Assembly (NCBI RefSeq): GCF_005222675.1
Contig: NZ_STGE01000019.1
Location: 372,001-436,000, forward strand
Length of the DNA: 64,000 bases
Source: Mycolicibacterium sp. CR10
GTDB taxonomy: Bacteria > Actinomycetota > Actinomycetes > Mycobacteriales > Mycobacteriaceae
Direction: 5' to 3'
Shown: in pieces, positions 1 through 7,497 of the stretch
Layout of the letters: each line of letters begins with the position of its first letter
How positions within the stretch are numbered: the stretch's first letter is position 1
Program-made: the position numbers and the translations under genes
Notes under the pieces: generated by a model
Databases searched by the model: none
What the model was told of the DNA's origin: nothing
What the model saw: the letters and a program-made list of their open reading frames with translations, nothing else

Positions 1-1
1 G

Positions 2-361
2 GACTGCATGAATGCCCGCGACGCCGACAGATTCTCCGAACTCTTCACTACCGATGGTGATTTCGTCGACTTCACGGGCGGATGGCAGAGCGGCCGACCC
101 AGCATCCGTGACGGCCACGCAAAGGCGTTCGAGAGTTTCCTCGCTCATGGTGCGTTTCGCTTCGCCTCGACGACCATCGACGAATCAAGGCCCGGCGTCG
201 CGGTGTGTCACGCGCTCTGGGTGTTCACGGGTCAGCAGGACGGCCAAGGTCAGACCATTCGCGACCGCACCGGGATCATCACCCTTGTCATCGTCCCGAC
301 CGACCACGGACCGGCGGTTCGCGCCGGCCAGAACACCGAACACCGCCAAGCGCCCCCATAG
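2..361 (+). CDS. SnoaL-like / DUF4440-type protein, 5' partial
   Basis: The reading frame is already open at the window edge, and Asp-Cys codons precede the first Met at 8, so the true start probably lies upstream. The visible part (DADRFSELFTTDGDFVDF..G...GR..I) has the look of the SgcJ/EcaC and DUF4440 small alpha+beta barrel families of the NTF2-like fold, which include isomerases, hydratases and many proteins of unknown role. No catalytic residue can be assigned from this fragment. The C-terminus (about 20 residues, rich in Gln, Pro and His) does not look like the fold and may be a tail. The specific function is unknown. Confidence 0.6.
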   Translation, partial: DCMNARDADRFSELFTTDGDFVDFTGGWQSGRPSIRDGHAKAFESFLAHGAFRFASTTIDESRPGVAVCHALWVFTGQQDGQGQTIRDRTGIITLVIVPTDHGPAVRAGQNTEHRQAPP

Positions 362-432
362 GTCTCGGGACGCCGGGTTCGGCACTGCTGAGCAGACGGT
401 TCTGTCGACTCGATCATGGGTATGCCCTGCCA

Positions 433-663
433 ATGACAAGTAACGAAGACCGGCCCGATGACGTGACCGTTGAAGTCGAGCACTCCGATCGTGGCTGGCT
501 GGTGGTGCATGTCGTCGACGGCGAGCGAAAGGCCATCGAACCTCCGCATCCCGACCGAGAGTCCGCCGAAGCGGCGGCGGCGATTCACGCCGGTTCGATC
601 GACCGGTGGAGCGGTGCTGCCGAGGTGGTTCCCGCCGAGGACAGGCCTGCAGGGACAAGTTAA
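433..663 (+). CDS. small hypothetical protein, 76 aa
   Basis: This is a short acidic protein (MTSNEDRPDD...) with a pattern GWLVVHVVDGERKAI followed by an Ala-rich helix (ESAEAAAAIHA). It resembles small DUF2188-like proteins that pair a beta-hairpin 'GW.V' with an A-rich helix, but the match is weak. I chose the ATG at 433 because the longer in-frame extension to 205 overlaps the preceding gene and has atypical composition. No clear ribosome binding site is visible. It lies convergent to the DCC-family gene. Function unknown; it could be a spurious frame in GC-rich DNA. Confidence 0.5.
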   Translation: MTSNEDRPDDVTVEVEHSDRGWLVVHVVDGERKAIEPPHPDRESAEAAAAIHAGSIDRWSGAAEVVPAEDRPAGTS

Positions 664-710
664 TCCGAGTCCGCACGCATCGGTCTTCGGTCCGCCGCGG
701 CTGGGTTCGC

Positions 711-1178
711 TCAGGCCAGGAAGCGGGCACGCACCTCGGGCGGCGGGACGGGGCAGGTGTCGTGGGTTCCGAAGATGCGGTACCGCGTTCGAGCGACGCC
801 GTCGTAGAGCCAGTCCCGTGCCCGCTCCGGTATGAGGCCGGCGACCAGTAGCACCCGCCACGGTCCGCCGAGATAGTCGAGCACGCGTAGTGCCGCCGCC
901 GACTTGACCGTTGCTCGTTCATCGGGCTGGTTCAGGCCATCCACGAACACCACCGAGTCCACGTCGGCCAGACGCGGGTGGCGGGCGATCACGGCGCGGG
1001 CGACGTCACTGTCGAGCGCAGCGAATTGCAGAGAGCCGTGCCGATCGAACCGGAGAATCATCTGCACGGCGCTGTTGCACAGGCCGCATATCCCGTCGTA
1101 CAGCAGAACGGGTGCGACCTCGCCCAACGGGTTGTCGCTGGCGGGTACGGGATGCGGTTGACTTCGCGCGTCTCTCAT
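711..1178 (-). CDS. DCC-family thiol-disulfide oxidoreductase (DUF393)
   Basis: A 155-aa protein with the family signature near residues 27-34, YDGICGLCN, which contains a CxxC redox pair. The DCC family (named for conserved DxxCxxC) is thioredoxin-like and predicted to catalyse thiol-disulfide exchange; physiological partners are mostly unknown. After the motif come the typical 'RFDRHGSLQFAAL' and 'DSVVFVDG' segments and an aromatic C-terminal helix region (RDWLYDGVARTRYRIFG), all expected for the family. Length is normal. The ATG at 1178 follows a strong aggaggt ribosome binding site about seven bases upstream, which settles the start. No signal peptide is present. Confidence 0.85.
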   Translation of the reverse strand: MRDARSQPHPVPASDNPLGEVAPVLLYDGICGLCNSAVQMILRFDRHGSLQFAALDSDVARAVIARHPRLADVDSVVFVDGLNQPDERATVKSAAALRVLDYLGGPWRVLLVAGLIPERARDWLYDGVARTRYRIFGTHDTCPVPPPEVRARFLA

Positions 1179-1257
1179 CGACGACCTCCTACTGATGGCA
1201 GGGTTCCCCGGTGCCCGCGAAACATGCGCGATGTGAGGGATCAGACAGCGTGCCGCT

Positions 1258-1527
1258 TCATGTGCCGAGATGGTCTATGGCCGTGGCGATTTCGACGAGC
1301 ACCTCATCGACCTGCCGCTCGTTGTAGCCGCGCTTGCCCAACGGTGGCTTGTTGAAGCGGACCGCACGCACGTCGTGCGCCGAGAGGTGCCCTCTGCCGT
1401 CAAGACGTCGCGCGGCCAGGGCCAGGAAGTCGTTCACCGATTTCGCGTCGTATCCGCGCTTGCCCCACGCCGGCTTCTCGAACGTCATGCCGCGCAGATT
1501 CTCCGCCGTCAGCCCGCCGTCGCCCAT
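1258..1527 (-). CDS. DivIVA-domain-like small protein (two repeats)
   Basis: An 89-aa protein made of two copies of a short motif: 'L.GMTFEKPAWGKRGYDAKSVNDFL' and 'VRAVRFNKPPLGKRGYNERQVDEVL'. This F.KPP.GKRGY....VD.FL pattern is the N-terminal DivIVA/Wag31 motif, which in actinobacteria targets proteins to curved membrane and poles. Unlike Wag31, no long coiled coil follows, so this is a small relative rather than the polar scaffold itself. It stands alone on the minus strand, upstream of and divergent from the EVE gene at 1636. A role at the cell pole is inference. Confidence 0.8.
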   Translation of the reverse strand: MGDGGLTAENLRGMTFEKPAWGKRGYDAKSVNDFLALAARRLDGRGHLSAHDVRAVRFNKPPLGKRGYNERQVDEVLVEIATAIDHLGT

Positions 1528-1635
1528 GGCGTCAGACTCTATCCACCGCCGTTGTCCACACCCTCGGTCCGGGTTTATCCACAGGCCGCGTCACAGGTAT
1601 GTCGCCCTGTCGGTGCGCGGACTTAGCGTGCAGTC

Positions 1636-2079
1636 GTGACCAACTGGATCAACACGGTGAGTCGGGACCACGTCGAGCGCGGAGTGCAGGGCCGCTTCAC
1701 CCAGGCCAATCACGGAAAGCCGCACCTGCTGCGCAAGATGGACAGGGGTGACTGGATCGTCTTCTACTCGCCGCGGACGGTGTACCCCGACGGTCCTGCC
1801 CTGCAGGCCCTGACCGCGATCGGCCGCATCGCCGACGACGAGCCCTATCAGGTGGAGGTGTCGCCGGAGTTCCATCCGTGGCGGCGCAACGTCGACTTCC
1901 TGGAATGCGTGGAGACTCCGATCCGGCCGCTGATCGAGAAGTTGGACTTCATCGAGGACAAGTCGCGGTGGGGCTACAAGTTCCGATTCGGGGTCTTCCG
2001 TATCGATGACCACGACCTGGAGGTCATCCGGTCGGCGATGGTCGCGCCGAGCGTCGAGGAGACTACTGTGAGTCCATGA
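1636..2079 (+). CDS. EVE-domain protein (UPF0310-like)
   Basis: A 147-aa protein that is essentially one EVE domain: N-terminal 'TNWINTVSRDHVERGVQGRFTQANHGKPHLLRKMDRGDWIVFYSPR' and later 'LTAIGRIADDEPYQVEVSPEFHPWRRNVDF'. EVE domains belong to the PUA-like fold and bind modified bases in nucleic acids, hence a likely role in recognising modified RNA or DNA. The GTG at 1636 gives the family-typical N-terminus. Its stop overlaps the ATG of the downstream pirin gene (atga), so the two are translationally coupled. The partner nucleic acid is unknown. Similar EVE genes occur both in core genomes and in restriction contexts; here the neighbours are core-like. Confidence 0.85.
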   Translation: MTNWINTVSRDHVERGVQGRFTQANHGKPHLLRKMDRGDWIVFYSPRTVYPDGPALQALTAIGRIADDEPYQVEVSPEFHPWRRNVDFLECVETPIRPLIEKLDFIEDKSRWGYKFRFGVFRIDDHDLEVIRSAMVAPSVEETTVSP

Positions 2080-3041
2080 GCAATGTCGACGCCGCACCCA
2101 CCGAAGTCGCCTGTGTTGCTTCACTATTCGCGGGTGTGCTGCATCCGCGCGAGGTGCCCCTGGGCGGGCCGCGCGCCATCCGGGTCCGTCGCACACTTCC
2201 GCAGCGGGAGCGCTCTCTGATCGGGGCGTGGTGCTTCGCCGACCACTACGGACCCCACGACGTTCGCGGCGGCACGGGGATGGACGTGCCGCCGCATCCG
2301 CACACCGGCCTGCAGACGGTGAGCTGGCTGTTCAGCGGTGAGGTGGAACACCGTGACAGCGCCGGCGTGCACGCGATGGTCCGGCCGGGTGAGCTGAACC
2401 TGATGACGGCGGGTGCGGGCATCTGCCATTCGGAGGTGTCGACCGGCAACACCACCGTGCTGCACGGGGTGCAACTGTGGGTAGCGCTGCCCGACGGGGC
2501 CCGCGACACCGGCCGCGATTTCGCGCACTACGCGCCGCCGCGCCGCACCGTGGGCGGCGCCACCGTGCAGGTGTTCCTGGGTGAGCTCGAGGGTGAACGG
2601 TCACCGGTGCACACCTTCACGCCGCTGCTCGGGGCGCAACTCGACCTCGACCCCGGCGCCGAGGTGACGCTGAGCATCGATGACACCTTCGAGCACGGCG
2701 TGCTGCTCGATCGCGGCGAGGTCGAGGCCTGCGGGTCGGTGCTCGCGGTCGCCGACCTCGCCTATCAGGCGCCGGGGCACAGCGCACTGCATCTGGCCAA
2801 CCGCGGCGACGGTCCCGCGCGCCTGATGCTGCTGGGCGGGGCGCCGTTCGGCGAACAACTCGTGATGTGGTGGAACTTCGTGGGCCGCAGCCACGACGAC
2901 ATCGTGGCCTACCGCGAACAGTGGCAGAACCACGACGCCCGGTTCGGCGCCGTCGACGGGTACCGCGGCACGGTGACCCGACTCCCTGCGCCGCCACTGC
3001 CCCACGCCACCCTGCGTCCCCGGCCCGCCCCGGGGGTATAG
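2076..3041 (+). CDS. pirin family protein
   Basis: A 321-aa bicupin of the pirin family. The N-terminal cupin carries the metal-binding signature (PHPHTGLQTVSWLFSGEVEHRDS...), with the paired histidines and a later His in 'GAGICHSEVS'. The C-terminal cupin domain ends with the usual 'MWWNFVGRSHDDI..YREQW' block. Pirins bind iron or nickel; bacterial members act as quercetin-2,3-dioxygenases or as regulators by protein contact, so the substrate here cannot be named. Start ATG 2076 overlaps the EVE stop by four bases, which indicates an operon. Length is typical. Confidence 0.9.
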   Translation: MSNVDAAPTEVACVASLFAGVLHPREVPLGGPRAIRVRRTLPQRERSLIGAWCFADHYGPHDVRGGTGMDVPPHPHTGLQTVSWLFSGEVEHRDSAGVHAMVRPGELNLMTAGAGICHSEVSTGNTTVLHGVQLWVALPDGARDTGRDFAHYAPPRRTVGGATVQVFLGELEGERSPVHTFTPLLGAQLDLDPGAEVTLSIDDTFEHGVLLDRGEVEACGSVLAVADLAYQAPGHSALHLANRGDGPARLMLLGGAPFGEQLVMWWNFVGRSHDDIVAYREQWQNHDARFGAVDGYRGTVTRLPAPPLPHATLRPRPAPGV

Positions 3042-3048
3042 ATGATCC

Positions 3049-3348
3049 ATGACCACCGATAGGACCGGCGCCCCCACCGAGGTCACCGCCGAAGCCGACC
3101 GCTTCAGCATCGCCGTCGACGGCCACACCGTCGGCTACGCCGATTTCTTCGACCGGGACGGCCGCCGCCTGTTTCCCCACACCGAGGTCAACCCGCAGTT
3201 TCAGGGTCGAGGCCTGGCAACCATTCTCGTGCGCGAAGCGCTCGAAGCGACTCGCTCCGCCGGTCTGAAGATCGTCCCGCAGTGCTGGATGGTCGCCGAG
3301 TTCGTCGAGAAGAATCCCGAGTTCGCCGACCTGGTGTACCGCGACTGA
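3049..3348 (+). CDS. GNAT-like N-acetyltransferase, short (YjdJ/COG2388 type), copy 1
   Basis: A 99-aa single-domain protein of the short GNAT-like family: 'FPHTEVNPQFQGRGLATILVREALEATRSAGLKIVPQCWMVAEFVEKNPEF'. The QGRGLA block is the acetyl-CoA pyrophosphate-binding loop, and the C-terminal 'P.C.~~..F...~PE~.dL' is diagnostic of COG2388. Such proteins are predicted acetyltransferases of unknown substrate. It starts seven bases after the pirin stop, so it is probably in that operon. It is followed at once by a close paralogue (3378-3722), which indicates tandem duplication. Confidence 0.85.
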   Translation: MTTDRTGAPTEVTAEADRFSIAVDGHTVGYADFFDRDGRRLFPHTEVNPQFQGRGLATILVREALEATRSAGLKIVPQCWMVAEFVEKNPEFADLVYRD

Positions 3349-3377
3349 TGTCCGAGCGGCCTGGGTACAGATAACCC

Positions 3378-3722
3378 ATGACCACCGACAAGACCGGCGC
3401 CCCCACCGAGGTCACCGCCGAAGCTGACCGCTTCACCATCGCCGTCGATGGGCAGACCGCCGGTTTCACCGAGTTCGTCGACCGCGAGACCGACTCCGGA
3501 ACCCAACGGATCTTCCCCCACACCGAGGTGGACGAGGCGTTCGGCGGGCGCGGCCTGGCGACCATTCTCGTGCGCGAAGCACTGGAGGCCACCCGTGCCG
3601 ACGGTCTGCGCATCGTCCCCGTCTGTTCCTTGGTCGCCGCGTTCGTCGAGGAGAACCACGAGTTCGACGACGTCGTCGACCCGGTCACCACCGACGTCAA
3701 ACGCGTGCTGTCGAAGCGCTGA
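3378..3722 (+). CDS. GNAT-like N-acetyltransferase, short (YjdJ/COG2388 type), copy 2
   Basis: A 114-aa tandem paralogue of the preceding gene. The N-termini are almost identical (MTTDxTGAPTEVTAEADRF) and the cofactor loop GGRGLATILVREALEAT is shared. This copy has a short insertion before 'IFPHTEV' (DRETDSGTQR) and a longer C-terminal tail (DVVDPVTTDVKRVLSKR). The conserved Cys in 'PVCSLVAAFVEEN' is kept. Divergence is concentrated in the central hairpin, so the two copies may differ in substrate. The start is the ATG at 3378, eight codons after a short intergenic gap. Confidence 0.85.
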   Translation: MTTDKTGAPTEVTAEADRFTIAVDGQTAGFTEFVDRETDSGTQRIFPHTEVDEAFGGRGLATILVREALEATRADGLRIVPVCSLVAAFVEENHEFDDVVDPVTTDVKRVLSKR

Positions 3723-3750
3723 CCAGGTCGGCCCGCTATCGTCGGGCGCG

Positions 3751-4581
3751 ATGAGTAGCCGGGCATTCTTCGTTTCCGACGACGACCAGTTCGCCCCCAC
3801 TGCGTTGGCGCGTGGTCCGTGGGGACAGACGATCAGCGGCAACTACGTCGGCGGCCTCCTCGGCCACGTCGCCGAGCGCGACTGCGGCGATCCCGAGTTG
3901 CTCCCCGCGCGACTCACCGTGGACCTGTTCCGGCCCGCCGCACTGGCGCCGGTGCGGGTCGAGACCGCCGTGGCCCGCGAAGGCCGTCGGCTGAAGTTGG
4001 TGGAAGCGTCGATCACGCAAGCGGATACCGTCGTCGCCCGCGCGTCGGTGCTGTTCCTGCGGCGCGGTGAGCAACCTCCCGGCGAGCGGTGGTCGACCTC
4101 GGTGCCGATGCCGGCACTGCCGCCGGAGCCGGACCCGATCCCGGACGACGCCGTCACGCTGATCTGGACCTACGGCAAGGACGGGCAGTCACCCAGCCTC
4201 GGGCTCGGCGGGTGGGCACACCACGGGCCCAAATACGTCTGGACACGCGACCTGATCCCGTTGGTCGACGGCGTACCGACAACGGCGTTCACCCGCGCCG
4301 CCATGGCCGGGGACGTCGCGAGCTCGCTGACCAACTTCGGGCCGGACGGTTTGCCGTTCATCAACGCCGACTACACGCTGACGCTCAGTCGCCTGCCCGA
4401 AGGTCCCTACCTCGGCCTGGCCGCCCTGACCCACAGCAGCCACGACGGGATCGCCACCGGCACCGCAGTCATCGTCGACGAGAAGGGCCCGATCGGCAGC
4501 GCCACCGCCACCGCATTGGTCAACGCCGGATTCGCACCACCGCGTGCCGATCTCAGCGGAGGTCGCGCGGATCTCAGCTGA
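3751..4581 (+). CDS. acyl-CoA thioesterase-like (hotdog) protein
   Basis: A 276-aa protein of the double-hotdog thioesterase type seen widely in mycobacteria: 'GPWGQTISGNYVGGLLGHVAER....LTVDLFRPAALAPVRVETAVAREGRRLKLVEASI....VVARASVLFLR' for the first hotdog, and 'GDVASSLTNFGPDGLPFINADYTLTLSRLPEGPYLGLAA' for the second. TesB-like members hydrolyse acyl-CoA; the natural acyl chain is not predictable here. The ATG at 3751 begins MSSRAFFVSDDDQF, typical of the family; longer in-frame extensions overlap the previous gene and are rejected. It converges with the gene at 4574, overlapping it by a few bases. Confidence 0.8.
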   Translation: MSSRAFFVSDDDQFAPTALARGPWGQTISGNYVGGLLGHVAERDCGDPELLPARLTVDLFRPAALAPVRVETAVAREGRRLKLVEASITQADTVVARASVLFLRRGEQPPGERWSTSVPMPALPPEPDPIPDDAVTLIWTYGKDGQSPSLGLGGWAHHGPKYVWTRDLIPLVDGVPTTAFTRAAMAGDVASSLTNFGPDGLPFINADYTLTLSRLPEGPYLGLAALTHSSHDGIATGTAVIVDEKGPIGSATATALVNAGFAPPRADLSGGRADLS

Positions 4582-5074
4582 GGTACTGGGCGGTGCTGCC
4601 CGACAGCGGCATTCCCGGCATGCCGAGTTTGGCGTGATCCCAACTGCGTAGCCGCGACGGCACCACCCGCACGCTGATGCGGTTGTTCATCATCTGGTCG
4701 ACGTACGGGCGCATCTCATCGGTGTAGGGGCCGGTGTAGCGCTCCCACACACTGATACCGACGCGCAGGTTGGTCTCCGGGTCGTCGATGATCTCGGCCC
4801 GACCGTCGATTGACACGCCGCGCAGCGTGTCGTAGGTCTGACCGTCCTCGATCATCACGGTGATGGTCGGATCACGACGCAGGTTGACCGCCTTCTGCGA
4901 CTTGGCCTTTGTCTCGAACCAGATTTCTCCGTCGAGCACGGCGTACCACATCGCCACCAGGTGCGGCCTGCCGCTGGGGAGCACGGTGGCCATGGTGGCG
5001 GTGCGGCTGCGTTCGATGAATACGGCGATCTCGTCGTCGGACATGACGATCTTCGAGCGTTCGTTGTTGCCCAC
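4574..5074 (-). CDS. PPOX-class F420/FMN-binding oxidoreductase
   Basis: A 166-aa split-barrel flavin/deazaflavin protein: 'FIERSRTATMATVLPSGRPHLVAMWYAVLDGEIWFETKAKSQKAVNLRRDPTITVMIEDG...LRGVSIDGRAEIIDD'. This is the pyridoxamine-5'-phosphate-oxidase fold of the PPOX-class F420-dependent group (TIGR03618-like), common in mycobacteria, which reduces unknown substrates with F420H2. The GTG at 5074 gives the N-terminus VGNNERSKIVMSDDEI seen in relatives; the alternative start is the ATG at 5044. C-terminal 'RSWDHAKLGMP' is family-typical. The long in-frame extension to 5788 covers other genes and is not real. Confidence 0.85.
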   Translation of the reverse strand: MGNNERSKIVMSDDEIAVFIERSRTATMATVLPSGRPHLVAMWYAVLDGEIWFETKAKSQKAVNLRRDPTITVMIEDGQTYDTLRGVSIDGRAEIIDDPETNLRVGISVWERYTGPYTDEMRPYVDQMMNNRISVRVVPSRLRSWDHAKLGMPGMPLSGSTAQYLS

Positions 5075-5191
5075 GTCCCCGATACTTTCAGGTCGCGAGC
5101 GCGCCCGGTGGCCGGGTTCGGGGTTTGCGGGTTTTCGAGGTTGCCGGTTTTTCGAGGTTTCGAACATACTTGCGACGGGCATCCGGACGCC

Positions 5192-5404
5192 ATGAGCGAC
5201 GACATCACGCAGGCACCGAACGAGACCGCCGAGAAGGACACCTCGCAATGGGTCACCGGCGACGAGCCCATGACGGGACCGCAACGCAGCTATCTGCAGA
5301 CTTTGGCCCAGGAGGCCGGTCGGGAGGTTCCCGACGATGTGACGAAGGCGCAGGCCTCCGATCTCATCGACGAACTGCAGCAGCAGACCGGCCGCGGTCG
5401 CTGA
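5192..5404 (+). CDS. DUF3072 domain-containing protein
   Basis: A 70-aa acidic protein that matches DUF3072 almost throughout: 'WVTGDEPMTGPQRSYLQTLAQEAGREVPDDVTKAQASDLIDELQQQTGR'. The family resembles the small helical domain (SAP/HeH-like 'T..QASE.IDeL') found in DNA-binding contexts, but no function is known. Such genes are widespread in actinobacteria and often stress-induced. I took the ATG at 5192 because the longer frame overlaps the divergent F420 gene. It is followed 40 bases later by another small gene on the same strand. Confidence 0.85.
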   Translation: MSDDITQAPNETAEKDTSQWVTGDEPMTGPQRSYLQTLAQEAGREVPDDVTKAQASDLIDELQQQTGRGR

Positions 5405-5446
5405 GCCGTTCGGTTTCGACTGCGGCGCAACGGGAATACGCGTCAC

Positions 5447-5638
5447 ATGGCTACCTATCGAGTAATGAATCCCCACGGCGATGTGGTCGACACCAAGGAC
5501 ATCGAGAGCGCCGAGGACGCCCACGCCTGGTTCGTCGACTCGAAGGCCGACAACTCCGAGCTCGGTTGGCGGATGGAAGTGAAATCCGGCGACGGAGATT
5601 GGGCGTTCTTCGACGACACCGAGGGTGCCGCCAGCTGA
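5447..5638 (+). CDS. small hypothetical protein, 63 aa
   Basis: A compact acidic protein (MATYRVMNPHGDVVDTKDIESAEDAHAWFVDSK...) ending in GDWAFFDDTEGAAS. The even spread of charged and aromatic residues and the codon bias fit a real mycobacterial gene. No family is recognised with confidence; the 'A.~WF.D.~...S~LGWRMEV...G~WA~FD' pattern suggests a small alpha/beta domain. It sits 40 bases after the DUF3072 gene and may be cotranscribed with it. Function unknown. Confidence 0.7.
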   Translation: MATYRVMNPHGDVVDTKDIESAEDAHAWFVDSKADNSELGWRMEVKSGDGDWAFFDDTEGAAS

Positions 5639-5645
5639 CGAGGCG

Positions 5646-6722
5646 CTACTGCGCGTCCGCCGCGCTGTCCTCGGAGTCGGGGGCGGCGGAGGTTGACGGT
5701 GTGTCGTCATCCCGCGAGTCCACCTCGGTCGCCGGCACGTCATCGCTCGCCGATACCGCATCGGTGCCCGAGTCGGTGGACTCGTCATCGTCGGGCGTCA
5801 ACTCATCGAGTTTCCCGGCGACCGCGCCGCCGTCCTCTTCCAGGGCAGCTCCGTCGGACAGGGCAGCTCCGTCGGACAAATCTGGCGCGTCGAGTTCCTC
5901 GCCGGCGCCCGACTCTTGTTTAGTTGCAACGGCTTCCGACGGCGCGTCGGCGGTCAGTGCTGCCGCGTCGAGTTCGGGGGGCGGCGCGACCGGAAAGATC
6001 GATGTCCTCGGCGGGATTTCCTGCCCCATCGTCTGATCGAATGCGATGGCGATGGCAATGGGGCCCGGCATGACTTCACTGTCCTCGTCAGGCGCTGACA
6101 GTAGGCCGCCGATATTGTCGAAGAAGCCGCCTAGCGGGGACCCGTATCCACCGTTGAGCACCCCGTCGATCACTCGAGCCGGGATGTTGAGCACCGCGTT
6201 GACCAGACCGACGAGGTCGACGGTGAACACGGCCTCGACGACGTCCCTCAGGGCGGTGCCGGTCGCGGCGATACCGCTCAGCACAGGGCTCCACAGGATG
6301 GTGATCAGACCTTCGGCGACGAGCGGCTGGTGGATCGCCAGATCGAAGTAGTTCCACGCGGCCGCCGCACTGGTGAACGGCTGGAGGAAGACGTCGGCGA
6401 CCGCGGCGTAGAACTCGTCGAATCTGCCGAACGCCAACGCGGTGAAGGCGTCCTCGACAGCCGATGCCTGGTTCCTGAGCGTCGCAGCGGTGATGGGGAA
6501 GGGATCAGCAAAGTAGTGGCTGAGGAGCGCGCCCACGTTGTCCAGCGCGGTCCCGGCCACCCGCGGGTAGAGCTGCAGCGGGCTCGGGATCGCCGCGAGC
6601 TGCACCGCCGGGCTTGCTGCCGCCAGCTCGACGGGCGGAGGTCCGACCGGCGAAACCGCGATGATGCTGGCCCCTACCAGCGCGATGCCCGCACTCAGAT
6701 ACGGCTTCACCCCTGCAACCAC
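5646..6722 (-). CDS. exported mycobacterial protein, GjpA-like, acidic C-terminal tail
   Basis: About 358 aa. The GTG at 6722 follows a gagaggggg ribosome binding site and gives a short basic start and a hydrophobic signal segment (YLSAGIALVGASIIAVSPV). The middle resembles a large mycobacterial family often annotated as outer-membrane porin GjpA-like: paired helices 'PITAATLRNQASAVEDAFTALAFGR', 'QPFTSAAAAWNYFDLAIHQPLVAEGL' and 'VLNIPARVIDGVLNGGYGSP'. From about residue 260 the chain becomes disordered and strongly acidic, with a tandem SDGAAL duplication. Porin activity is not shown by sequence. It probably acts at the cell envelope. The longer start at 6821 is rejected. Confidence 0.65.
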   Translation of the reverse strand: MVAGVKPYLSAGIALVGASIIAVSPVGPPPVELAAASPAVQLAAIPSPLQLYPRVAGTALDNVGALLSHYFADPFPITAATLRNQASAVEDAFTALAFGRFDEFYAAVADVFLQPFTSAAAAWNYFDLAIHQPLVAEGLITILWSPVLSGIAATGTALRDVVEAVFTVDLVGLVNAVLNIPARVIDGVLNGGYGSPLGGFFDNIGGLLSAPDEDSEVMPGPIAIAIAFDQTMGQEIPPRTSIFPVAPPPELDAAALTADAPSEAVATKQESGAGEELDAPDLSDGAALSDGAALEEDGGAVAGKLDELTPDDDESTDSGTDAVSASDDVPATEVDSRDDDTPSTSAAPDSEDSAADAQ

Positions 6723-6842
6723 GATGCCCCCTCTCGCCGGCGCCGCAGTGACGCCCTGACGATGTGCTCCGACGGTAACGACGTGGGGGACGCCCGAGCA
6801 ATGGGGGGATTCCCTCGTCATGAGGGTGCCGCGAGCAAACGG

Positions 6843-7472
6843 TCAGTAGAAGCTGACCGGCGGGAGCGGCCAGATGTTGCCTCCGCAGTTGCGGCCGGCG
6901 AAACGGACGGGGCCGTCGTACGATTCGGCCAGCGTCAGGGTCCCGATCGTGCGGAACTGTCCGATCGGCGGACTGATCTGGAAGCTCAGCACATCCCCGG
7001 AACCGAACCGGAGGTCGCGCCCGGTGGTGGACGTGTTCGCCCCGAACAGCACCGGCTGCCAACCGGCCAGGTACAGCCACAGCGACGAGTACAGCGAGGC
7101 CACCGAATCCGTCGGCAGGACGGCGTGATGCAGCGGCGCGCCGTCCCCGGACGATGCCAGCAGGAAGTCCTGGTCCCGCCCCCGGCCGTGCGCGTCCGGG
7201 ATCTTCACGCAGAGCTTCCGGGCGGCGGTGTCCCGACGGTCCGGGCCGACCTGCACGACGGCCCGGTGCACGGTGCCCGGTCGCAACAGCGGCACCGAGC
7301 CGGGCACGCGGGCGTCATCGTCGATGTGCAGGGTCGCCTCGAACGTGTCGCCGCCGGCACTGAACAGGTCGCCCGGCCACCCCAGTAACGCACCCGCTGT
7401 CGCCCAGACGGCCTCTGCCCCTGCCGCAACGGCGGCACGATCTGCGATTCGCCCTCCGACTTGATACCCCAA
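6843..7472 (-). CDS. conserved hypothetical protein
   Basis: About 209 aa. Recognisable blocks are 'GALLGWPGDLFSAGG..FEATLHID', 'RPGTVHRAVVQVG....ARKLCVKIPDAHGRGRDQDFLLASSGDGAPLHH' and 'SSLWLYLAGWQPVLFGA', ending in an aromatic 'GNIWPLPPVSFY'. The repeated beta-rich pattern with conserved Asp/His looks like an enzyme-type beta barrel, but I cannot name the family. The only in-frame start near the 5' end is a TTG at 7472 without a clear ribosome site, so the N-terminus is uncertain. It lies 25 bases downstream of the GntR gene on the same strand and could belong to that transcript. Confidence 0.6.
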   Translation of the reverse strand: MGYQVGGRIADRAAVAAGAEAVWATAGALLGWPGDLFSAGGDTFEATLHIDDDARVPGSVPLLRPGTVHRAVVQVGPDRRDTAARKLCVKIPDAHGRGRDQDFLLASSGDGAPLHHAVLPTDSVASLYSSLWLYLAGWQPVLFGANTSTTGRDLRFGSGDVLSFQISPPIGQFRTIGTLTLAESYDGPVRFAGRNCGGNIWPLPPVSFY

Positions 7473-7497
7473 AGTTCGCGATCGACACCAGCGGGCG

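Noticed and set aside
5075..5788. Long N-terminal extension of the F420/PPOX gene
   Set aside because: It runs antisense through two plausible small genes and has no recognisable domain; the family starts near 5074.
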